A stretch of DNA of 5,207 nt. It comes from Candidatus Kaiserbacteria bacterium (GTDB lineage Bacteria > Patescibacteriota > Minisyncoccia > Phycocordibacterales > UBA918). The stretch spans positions 1 to 5,207 of the forward strand of contig QKBW01000065.1 of NCBI GenBank assembly GCA_003245875.1, in the 5' to 3' direction. Positions within the stretch are counted from its first letter, which is position 1. The number at the start of each line of letters is the position of its first letter. The translations under genes and the position numbers were made by a program. The notes under the pieces were generated by a model, which was not told where the DNA came from, searched no databases, and saw only the letters and a list, made by a program, of their open reading frames with translations. Shown here piece after piece: positions 1 to 5,207 of this stretch.

Positions 1-1581
1 GACATCCAACGCTGTCGCTTGTGGGTCTTGCGCTGCGGTCACCTCTTGCATGATCATCTGTTCAGTAATCTCCTGCCTGGCAAACGAATGGCGCTCCAAC
101 GCCTGATCAAAGGCTTGCATCTTTGCGGTCGGTGTTTGAGCAACGAAAGCGTTAATGAGATCGTGGGCAGCCTGCATACTCGGCACATTTACTATATAGA
201 TCGAAAAACCAAGTACCAATATCATGATCGGAGCAGCAACTTGACTCACAACCTCACCAGAAATGGACAGCTGTTCAAAATACCGAATTGGCGTGGCCAC
301 TCTGCTATGCACCAGTGCTAAAAGCAGCGCAAAGAATATATAACTCACCAAGTTATCAAACACCACCAAATTATGTATGAAGTACGCAGCAGTGATACCA
401 AGCAAAAGACCACGTTCCAGTGAAGAAAAACCGGAATCGCGGCCACGAAGCGGTAACCACAGAACGTAGTACAGAATTGCAACAAAGAGCGAAAGATAGG
501 CCAATAATCCCAATACACCACCGGCAATCAGCCAATCGAGAAATACATCATGTGCACGGTCGTACCACTGTTCGGCCCGGTGCGCAAAGTCAGCCTGGTA
601 ATACTGGTTGAAAACATAATTGAAGTTGTTCTGCCCCCATCCGAGCACCGGACGCTCGGCAGCCCCCTTCAGCGCGATCTTCCAAATGTCAAAGCGCAGC
701 GAGAGCTCACTTGCTCCCACCGCCGTCGCGCGCTGCAGTATCAAGTTGTCTTGTACAAACGACGTGTTGCGTAATGCGGCAAAGCTCGAAACAATAATTG
801 CCAACACCACAATGATCCCAAGCGCAACCTTTTGCACGTGACGTTCTTTGGCATGTGTCAGTGCAATGTAGAGCGCACCAACGACACCACCCGCGATCAA
901 GCCGAGGATGGTGCCACGTGTTGCGGTTTGGACCAGCAAAAACATAAACAGGACCGCCAGACCGGCAAAGGTCACTTTCAAGCCTGTCTGCTTTGTATGC
1001 ATCCACAACCAGACAGCAATAAAGGTATTAAAGAGCATATAGACTGCCATATACGCAGCATTACCCAGCGTCGCATTTACGCGCCACCCCATAGTGGTGG
1101 CTTCTACACCGGTTATTTGTTGAAACGCATTGAAAGCTACCCCGATCGCACCAGCCAGCGCCGCGCCCAAAATTATTTTCCATGGCGTTGTCTTGAAACC
1201 AAACACATCGATCTCGCGATCGACCGTTATGTGAGCAAGCACCGAGAAGAACAACACAAAGTGTGCCAGCATAACATAGCCATCCATGCGTTCGTAATTA
1301 CTCCAAAAACTGGTAGCTGGATGTACACCAAACAGATCGGCAAAAAACATAACGACGAGCAACGCCAGCATGCCAGGCATGACCCATGAGAAACGGGGAC
1401 GATATTGCTTGTCATACAAAGCCAACAGCAACCAAGCAGCGGTGATCACTTCGACAATAATCCGAAACCAAAAATTCTTACCGGTGATATACGGAAAAAA
1501 CATGGACCCAGTTACCATCAATGGCAAAAACATGATGGCGACAATACCCGAATAAACAACCCCTTTCAGTAGTTCTTTCAT
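1..1581 (-). CDS. O-antigen ligase / Wzy-type polymerase family membrane protein, 3' end outside window
   Basis: Reading leftward from ATG at 1581 the frame is open for 527 codons to the window edge, so the C-terminus is missing. The protein is strongly hydrophobic with about 12 likely membrane segments (roughly residues 10-30, 40-56, 70-85, 104-119, 135-152, 172-193, 202-218, 223-240, 251-270, 346-375, 390-422, 447-466). A large hydrophilic loop at 271-345 lies in the usual place of the catalytic extracytoplasmic loop. Family signatures seen are TATRGTILGL (219-228, Arg222), ERPVLGWGQNNF (309-320) and RAHDVFLDWLIAGGVLG (342-358), matching the Wzy_C/WaaL domain, in which conserved Arg and His residues are needed for glycan transfer. 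His344 would be that His, followed by Asp where Asn is common. After the last membrane segment, 467-527 looks helical (FDQALERHSFARQEITEQM), like the start of a TPR tail. Its likely role is joining lipid-linked glycans outside the membrane; ligase and polymerase cannot be told apart from sequence. It lies 40 bp after the GT-B gene, has no Shine-Dalgarno sequence and carries its own candidate -10 box. Confidence 0.88.
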   Translation of the reverse strand, partial: MKELLKGVVYSGIVAIMFLPLMVTGSMFFPYITGKNFWFRIIVEVITAAWLLLALYDKQYRPRFSWVMPGMLALLVVMFFADLFGVHPATSFWSNYERMDGYVMLAHFVLFFSVLAHITVDREIDVFGFKTTPWKIILGAALAGAIGVAFNAFQQITGVEATTMGWRVNATLGNAAYMAVYMLFNTFIAVWLWMHTKQTGLKVTFAGLAVLFMFLLVQTATRGTILGLIAGGVVGALYIALTHAKERHVQKVALGIIVVLAIIVSSFAALRNTSFVQDNLILQRATAVGASELSLRFDIWKIALKGAAERPVLGWGQNNFNYVFNQYYQADFAHRAEQWYDRAHDVFLDWLIAGGVLGLLAYLSLFVAILYYVLWLPLRGRDSGFSSLERGLLLGITAAYFIHNLVVFDNLVSYIFFALLLALVHSRVATPIRYFEQLSISGEVVSQVAAPIMILVLGFSIYIVNVPSMQAAHDLINAFVAQTPTAKMQAFDQALERHSFARQEITEQMIMQEVTAAQDPQATALDV

Positions 1582-1589
1582 ATCAGGAA

Positions 1590-1598
1590 ACTATACCA
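1590..1598 (-). promoter_or_regulatory. Extended -10 promoter for the O-antigen ligase-like gene
   Basis: On the minus strand the 40-bp gap reads TGGTATAGT, an extended -10 element (TGn followed by TATAGT, one mismatch to TATAAT). Eight bases separate it from the ATG at 1581. Transcription would therefore begin within about two bases of the start codon. No convincing -35 box is seen 16-18 bp upstream (CCAGGG at 17 bp), which is common for extended -10 promoters. It suggests the ligase gene can be transcribed apart from the upstream glycosyltransferase, giving a nearly leaderless message. Confidence 0.5.
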
Positions 1599-1621
1599 CG
1601 ACAGTTCCCCCACCCTGGACT

Positions 1622-2983
1622 TTACGGCTGTTTGTTTTTGTCGTTTTCTGAGCTAAACATCGCCTCAATGGAGGTACGCATCGCCTGCAAAAAAGTGTCT
1701 CGATCTTCGTGTAAACGATAGGTTGCAATATCGCGCATACGCTCCGCAAACTGTACACGCAAGGCCGGTGTATTGATGCACTGGCTGATCTTTTTTCCCA
1801 AAGAATATGAATCTCGTTCTTCCACCAAGAATGCCGACACCGTGTCCTCAAAAAGATCATTGCGTACATCGGTGACATATGCGCAAATAGGCAAGCCTGC
1901 CCCGACCGCCTGCATGACAGTCGTCTCACTCTGTGCACTCGTATCAGTAGCGATAAAAAGATCAGCCGAACGAAACAGCGATACCTCATCGACAGGCTTG
2001 GTCAAAAACACCACACTGCGCTCAATGCCCAACAACCGCACCTTCTCTTCAAAAAGACGCTTCGCACCCCCCTCTCCAATAACCACAAGCCCGATACGTG
2101 GATTGCGCAGTACCGACAATACCGCGGCGAAGGTGTCGTGCAATGGGCTGTCTGCACTGTAGGTTGTTTCAGTAAGCATAACGAACCGGTACTGCGGATA
2201 GGTGTCATGTACGTCTGTCTTTACCTCACCACGTACAAAGTCACTAAAATTATAAAAACGCGGTAACGTGCTGATGTCACTCAAATGCGGCGCGCGCAAT
2301 AAGATCTGCTTAATAAGAAAATCAGTGTTTGTGCGAACACTATAGGCCTTATGCAGCATATGGTTGGCTATATTGCGCAGCGTCTTGTTTCGTTTGTCTG
2401 CCGCTATCCGTGTCGGATCATATGGGTCTTTGTACACATGTACCTGCCACGGCCGCTTGTATGTCTGCGCCGTTGCATAGGCTACTTGCGCCGCCATAAA
2501 AGGTGTGAGCGCTACCATGGCGTCCGGTCGGAGCACACCATTAAAGAGTAATTGCTCTTTAATGAGTCGTTTAGCCGATGCGACAAGCGACCAACGATAG
2601 CGGCCGTAAACATGATAAACAAATACATTACTGCCCAAACGCTCCGTTTGCTCCTTGCCCCGACCGCTATGCATGACAATAAAATGTATCTCGTCAAACA
2701 CCGCACCCAATTCGACCAACAAGGAAAGTTCGGCTGCATCTGCAGTAGCCTGCGTCGGGTCGTCGGTCAAAAAGAGAACGCGAGTCTTGCTCCGCTCTTC
2801 AACCACCTCCAACAAACGTTCTGTCGAACGAGCATCTTGTACGGCAACCTGATCGAGAGCCGGTGCGGTCGGTTGCTCAGGTGTCGTCTGAGCTTTGGTG
2901 CCAACCAGGTCTTCCAGATCTTTCGCAATCGTCTGCTGTTCATCTAAAGATAACGTTGATTCATTAGAAAAGGACTCGTCCAT
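1622..2983 (-). CDS. GT-B glycosyltransferase (GT4-like) with hydrophilic N-terminal extension
   Basis: This is a 453-residue soluble protein if started at ATG 2983; an in-frame ATG at 2998 would add five residues. I chose 2983 because a perfect TATAAT lies six bases before it, which would leave the 2998 ATG untranscribed. Residues 1-65 are hydrophilic and Glu/Gln-rich. A Rossmann-type strand, TRVLFLTDD (67-75), opens the N-terminal GT-B half. LPRFYN (240-245) sits where the inter-domain linker of GT4 enzymes lies. The C-terminal half has RIGLVVIGEGG (296-306), SVVFLTKPVDEVSLFRSADLFIA (split here as SVVFLTKPVDEV, 323-334, then SLFRSADLFIA, 335-345) and SETTVMQAVGAGLP (352-365), the nucleotide-sugar-binding region of the Glycos_transf_1 domain. 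The usual EX7E pair is not intact: Ala350 and Gln358 stand at those positions, with Glu353 between. Donor and acceptor are unknown. Context points to cytoplasmic assembly of a surface glycan. It is divergent from the flippase and followed after 40 bp by the ligase-like gene. Confidence 0.85.
   Translation of the reverse strand: MDESFSNESTLSLDEQQTIAKDLEDLVGTKAQTTPEQPTAPALDQVAVQDARSTERLLEVVEERSKTRVLFLTDDPTQATADAAELSLLVELGAVFDEIHFIVMHSGRGKEQTERLGSNVFVYHVYGRYRWSLVASAKRLIKEQLLFNGVLRPDAMVALTPFMAAQVAYATAQTYKRPWQVHVYKDPYDPTRIAADKRNKTLRNIANHMLHKAYSVRTNTDFLIKQILLRAPHLSDISTLPRFYNFSDFVRGEVKTDVHDTYPQYRFVMLTETTYSADSPLHDTFAAVLSVLRNPRIGLVVIGEGGAKRLFEEKVRLLGIERSVVFLTKPVDEVSLFRSADLFIATDTSAQSETTVMQAVGAGLPICAYVTDVRNDLFEDTVSAFLVEERDSYSLGKKISQCINTPALRVQFAERMRDIATYRLHEDRDTFLQAMRTSIEAMFSSENDKNKQP
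2539..2564. repeat. Perfect 10-bp inverted repeat, 6-nt loop, inside the GT-B gene
   Basis: CATTAAAGAG (2539-2548) and CTCTTTAATG (2555-2564) are exact reverse complements separated by TAATTG. The element lies in codons for IKEQLLFNG of the GT-B glycosyltransferase. It could form a hairpin in the mRNA or serve as a dyad protein site. It is AT-rich with no U-tract after it, so it does not look like an intrinsic terminator. It may simply be chance within coding sequence. Confidence 0.5.
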
Positions 2984-2989
2984 ACTGCC

Positions 2990-2995
2990 ATTATA
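2990..2995 (-). promoter_or_regulatory. -10 box (TATAAT) of the GT-B gene, leaderless geometry
   Basis: The minus strand carries a consensus TATAAT followed by GGCAGT and then the ATG at 2983. With the usual distance from -10 to +1, transcription would start on the A of the ATG. No Shine-Dalgarno sequence is present for this ATG or the one at 2998. No good -35 box is at 16-18 bp (AATGAT at 17 bp); a TTGATA at 3019-3024 is 23 bp away, too far. The box lies inside the reading frame if the 2998 start were used. Confidence 0.55.
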
Positions 2996-3053
2996 CATGG
3001 TGTTACCCGGTAATCATTTATCAAACTTCGTTAAGTTGTTCATACATGTATCT

Positions 3054-3097
3054 GTAATACCAACACGCATCATCGCATATAGTAACCACACGCATTA
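3054..3097 (+). repeat. Imperfect direct repeat upstream of the flippase gene
   Basis: ACACGCAT occurs at 3063-3070 and again at 3088-3095, 25 bp apart. The match extends imperfectly to the left: GTAATACCAACACGCATCA (3054-3072) against GTAACCACACGCATTA (3082-3097), the same order with two single-base gaps. The second copy covers the place where a -35 box for the TATAAT at 3107 would be, which otherwise lacks one. A binding site for an activator is possible; a chance duplication is the alternative. Confidence 0.35.
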
Positions 3098-3106
3098 CTA
3101 ATTAGT

Positions 3107-3112
3107 TATAAT
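3107..3112 (+). promoter_or_regulatory. -10 box (TATAAT) of the flippase gene, leaderless geometry
   Basis: A consensus TATAAT is followed by AGCAAC and then the GTG start at 3119, the same six-base spacing as the opposite-strand gene. Transcription would begin at or next to the G of the GTG. No Shine-Dalgarno sequence lies before the start. The hexamer 17 bp upstream (AACCAC) is not a -35 match, so an extended upstream contact or an activator may be needed. Confidence 0.55.
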
Positions 3113-3118
3113 AGCAAC

Positions 3119-4402
3119 GTGAAATATATTACACGTATTGTCTCAGAATTACAGACCAGCAACCCAAAACGGTATCTTCGTAGTGCGTATTGGATAATAC
3201 TCTCTCGAATACTGAGCCTCGGCGTCTCGCTCATAGCGACATTCTATATCGCCCGTACACTTGGACCACAAAATTTTGGTGAATTGAGTTACGCAACAAG
3301 CATTGTTTCTCTTTTGTCTTTTTTTGCGGCTCTTGCCAGCAGCACCGTACTTACCCGCGACCTCACCCGTAACCCCACTTCAGAACAAACAATCCTCGGC
3401 AGCGCTTGGTTGATCGCCTTCTCTGGAACAATAGTTACTACCATTCTTATAGCAATTTTTGTCATATTATTTCCCCACGATCAACTCACGATACTCGTGA
3501 TAGCTATTATAGCGATGGCTCAATTCTTGGCATCATTTCAGATCACTCAAAATTACTTCATCGTGCACACAGAAACAAAGCTTGTATCTATTGCACAATT
3601 AGCGGTACACATCACCATAAGCCTCGCAAAGATAATTGCCATGACCTACCACCAGGGCGTCCTCGTTTTAGCTGGTATCCTTTTTTTGGAACAAGTCTTG
3701 ATCGCGTGTTCTCTCATCTTTCTCTACTGGCGCACAGCTCATCACACCCCACTCGCATGGAAAGTTGATCGTCAGTACGCTAAGAAGTTAGCTTTTGATT
3801 CACTCCCGTTCGTAATAATTACGCTTTCCAGTACAATCAGTGGCAGAATCGATCAAGTGTTCATCAAACAAATGATCGATACAAGCACCGTTGGTATCTA
3901 CAATGTTGCCGTCCAATTAACTGAAGTATGGCAAGTCATTCCTTTGATGTTCCTCGCCGCCCTATACCCAGCGCTGGTTAATGTTCACCAAACAAAAAAT
4001 GTATACAACAAACGTCTGCTGGCGCTATTTCTTACACTAACTTTTTACAGTATCGCTGCGTCTGCAGTTACTTTTTTCATAGCGCCATATTTCATACCAC
4101 TTATTTATGGCGCCGCATTCATCTCCAGTATTCCACTGGTACAAATATATTGTTGGGCACTATTTGGAACAGTCAGTGGGTATTTGGCGACCAACTATCT
4201 CATCACTGAAAATAAGCGTACTGCACAAATAGTTGTTGGCCTCATACCAATGGTTGTGAATGTTATTTTAAACATTGCATGGATCCCAACGTACGGTGCT
4301 ACCGGGGCTGCCTGGGCAACTGTCATATCATATTCCTGCACACCGATCATCGCAGCTCTCTATTATTTCGCGCACAATAAACGACAAACGAAATATGCGT
4401 AA
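3119..4402 (+). CDS. Wzx-type polysaccharide/oligosaccharide flippase
   Basis: The 427-residue protein is of the usual length for a Wzx/RfbX-type flippase of the MOP superfamily, which moves lipid-linked oligosaccharide units across the cytoplasmic membrane. Hydrophobic segments run through the whole chain, about 12-14 in all. Family signatures seen are ARTLGPQNFGELSYATS (45-61) at the first helix pair, a charged stretch RIDQVFIKQMIDTSTVGIYN (243-262) opening the second half, and NIAWIPTYGATGAAWAT (385-401) near the C-terminus. The GTG start is supported by the lack of any other in-frame Met codon until residue 133 and by the TATAAT six bases upstream. The last eight bases overlap the next gene, so the two are probably co-transcribed and translationally coupled. 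The substrate cannot be read from the sequence. Its base composition looks more AT-rich than the divergent genes. The family call is firm; the substrate is unknown. Confidence 0.92.
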   Translation: MKYITRIVSELQTSNPKRYLRSAYWIILSRILSLGVSLIATFYIARTLGPQNFGELSYATSIVSLLSFFAALASSTVLTRDLTRNPTSEQTILGSAWLIAFSGTIVTTILIAIFVILFPHDQLTILVIAIIAMAQFLASFQITQNYFIVHTETKLVSIAQLAVHITISLAKIIAMTYHQGVLVLAGILFLEQVLIACSLIFLYWRTAHHTPLAWKVDRQYAKKLAFDSLPFVIITLSSTISGRIDQVFIKQMIDTSTVGIYNVAVQLTEVWQVIPLMFLAALYPALVNVHQTKNVYNKRLLALFLTLTFYSIAASAVTFFIAPYFIPLIYGAAFISSIPLVQIYCWALFGTVSGYLATNYLITENKRTAQIVVGLIPMVVNVILNIAWIPTYGATGAAWATVISYSCTPIIAALYYFAHNKRQTKYA

Positions 4403-5207
4403 TACTCCCAAACTCACTATCACCATACCTGCCTACAAAGGACGAGTGGAGCTCGCTCGTGCTCTTACAGCACTTTCCAATCAAACATTTCAAGACTTCA
4501 CGATAGTGATACTCAATGACCGATCTCCCGAACCATACACCGATATAATCACAACATTTTCGGACCAGCTAACGATACAAGAGGCCACGAACCCAAAGAA
4601 CCTCGGGGCTATGGAAAATATTTGGCAAAGTATTCAATTTCAGTGTAACACTCCATATATTATGTCACACCACCAAGACGACTTTTTAAAATCAGACTAC
4701 CTTGAAAGGGCTATAGCATTGTTAGAAAATTACCAACGTATCTCTTTTGTCCTTACCGGTCCAGAGTGGGTGGCACGCGATCAGAAATATACAAAAGCGG
4801 CAACTGGTTCAAACAAGTACGACATCTTCATAGCTGGAGAATTTGCATACAACGTACTGCACTTCGCGCCATATATGTTTGGGTCTGTCGTATATCGACG
4901 AAGCGCTTTGGTCGACTCGTGGGAATATGAGACTTACAACACCTACTGTGACCGTTTCTTCTTAGGGTCAATGCTCGAAAAAAATAAAAGTACCGGAGCC
5001 TATCTGTATGGCAACGGCATCTATGAATGCGACCATACAAAAGACGAATCCGACAACCGCTCACCGACACTCACCGAAGATAATGCTATTGCACTACTCG
5101 CCTTCTACAAGAATCTTCTTACTCCTCAATACCAAAAACATGTCGTGCAAAAGATCATCACCAACAATATTCTCTATTACTTTAGCAATTTCCCCATCCG
5201 CAGTTCT
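4395..5207 (+). CDS. GT-A family 2 glycosyltransferase, 3' end outside window
   Basis: The frame opens at ATG 4395, eight bases inside the end of the flippase gene (ATGCGTAA), and stays open for 271 codons to the window edge. The N-terminus is a typical Glycos_transf_2 start: LTITIPAYKGRVELARALTA (7-26), then SNQTFQDFTIVILND (28-42), with Asp42 where the nucleotide-contacting Asp is found. NPKNLGAMENIW (66-77) matches the N-x-G-x-x-x-N stretch of the fold. The metal-binding DxD region is MSHHQDDF (90-97), with Gln94 in place of the first Asp. Asp186 in YCDRFF could be the catalytic base, and ECDHTKDESDNRS (211-223) resembles the His-containing segment that follows the active site in this family. 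No membrane helix appears in the visible part, so it is probably cytoplasmic or membrane-associated. It likely adds a sugar to the lipid-linked unit that the overlapping flippase exports; donor and acceptor are unknown. No Shine-Dalgarno sequence is seen, in keeping with translational coupling. Confidence 0.87.
   Translation, partial: MRNTPKLTITIPAYKGRVELARALTALSNQTFQDFTIVILNDRSPEPYTDIITTFSDQLTIQEATNPKNLGAMENIWQSIQFQCNTPYIMSHHQDDFLKSDYLERAIALLENYQRISFVLTGPEWVARDQKYTKAATGSNKYDIFIAGEFAYNVLHFAPYMFGSVVYRRSALVDSWEYETYNTYCDRFFLGSMLEKNKSTGAYLYGNGIYECDHTKDESDNRSPTLTEDNAIALLAFYKNLLTPQYQKHVVQKIITNNILYYFSNFPIRSS

Larger units (their letters stand above)
2999..3118. promoter_or_regulatory. Divergent intergenic control region with several dyad sequences
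   Basis: These 120 bp separate the two divergent pairs and contain no plausible gene. Three short symmetric sequences are seen: TTACC-C-GGTAA (3003-3013), AACTT-CGTT-AAGTT (3024-3037) and the 10-bp palindrome ATACATGTAT (3042-3051). They sit upstream of both candidate -10 boxes, so one could be an operator shared by the two pairs. The arms are short and chance is possible. I see no riboswitch or terminator. Confidence 0.4.

Noticed and set aside
1206..1221. Inverted repeat TCGATC-GCGA-GATCGA in the ligase-like gene
   Set aside because: The 6-bp arms are short and fall in codons for an Asp-Arg-Glu-Ile-Asp stretch; chance is an adequate explanation.
832..1389. Plus-strand open frame of 185 codons
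   Set aside because: It lies wholly antisense to the ligase-like gene, its product is low in hydrophobics and rich in His/Gln/Arg with no family motif, and the minus-strand frame has clear Wzy_C signatures.
1582..1621. Possible terminator between the two minus-strand genes
   Set aside because: No GC-rich stem followed by a T-tract is present; the gap is better explained by a -10 element.
2552..2947. Plus-strand open frame of 131 codons
   Set aside because: It is antisense to the GT-B gene and shows no recognisable domain; the minus-strand frame is a coherent glycosyltransferase.
3019..3024. TTGATA as the -35 box of the GT-B gene promoter
   Set aside because: The spacer to TATAAT would be 23 bp, outside the usual 15-19 bp.
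4828..5070. Minus-strand open frame of 80 codons
   Set aside because: It is antisense to the GT2 gene, with a Cys/Arg-rich product typical of a shadow frame.
1..5207. UGA recoding as Gly or Trp, known in some Patescibacteria
   Set aside because: All four genes read through without any in-frame TGA and use TGG for Trp, so the standard bacterial code suffices.

Overview
The window holds four protein genes for surface-glycan assembly, arranged as two divergent pairs around a 120-bp intergenic region. Leftward (minus strand) run a GT-B glycosyltransferase (1622-2983) and then an O-antigen ligase/Wzy-type polymerase that leaves the window at base 1. Rightward (plus strand) run a Wzx-type polysaccharide flippase (3119-4402) and an overlapping GT-A family 2 glycosyltransferase that leaves the window at base 5207. 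Almost every base is coding. No RNA gene, mobile element, CRISPR array or clear terminator is visible.

The layout suggests a bacterium using a Wzx/Wzy-type route. Glycosyltransferases build a lipid-linked oligosaccharide at the inner face of the membrane, the flippase moves it across, and the multi-pass ligase/polymerase joins or transfers it outside. The initiating phosphoglycosyltransferase and nucleotide-sugar enzymes are not in the window.

The organism is probably a Patescibacteria/CPR member (Parcubacteria-like). This is inference from the style of the O-antigen ligase, whose membrane domain is followed by a TPR-like helical tail, from tight packing, from the absence of Shine-Dalgarno sequences at all four starts, and from -10 boxes placed almost directly on start codons. 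The standard bacterial code fits, with no in-frame TGA in any of the four genes. Other bacterial phyla are not excluded.

The most notable signal is regulatory. Both divergent genes have a perfect TATAAT exactly six bases before the start codon (ATG on one strand, GTG on the other), and the ligase gene has an extended -10 (TGnTATAGT) eight bases before its ATG. This is the geometry of leaderless or near-leaderless transcripts, and it also decides the start of the GT-B gene. Base composition appears to drop from the minus-strand genes to the plus-strand genes in the lines I counted. I see no evidence of a wholly new system; the genes belong to known families.
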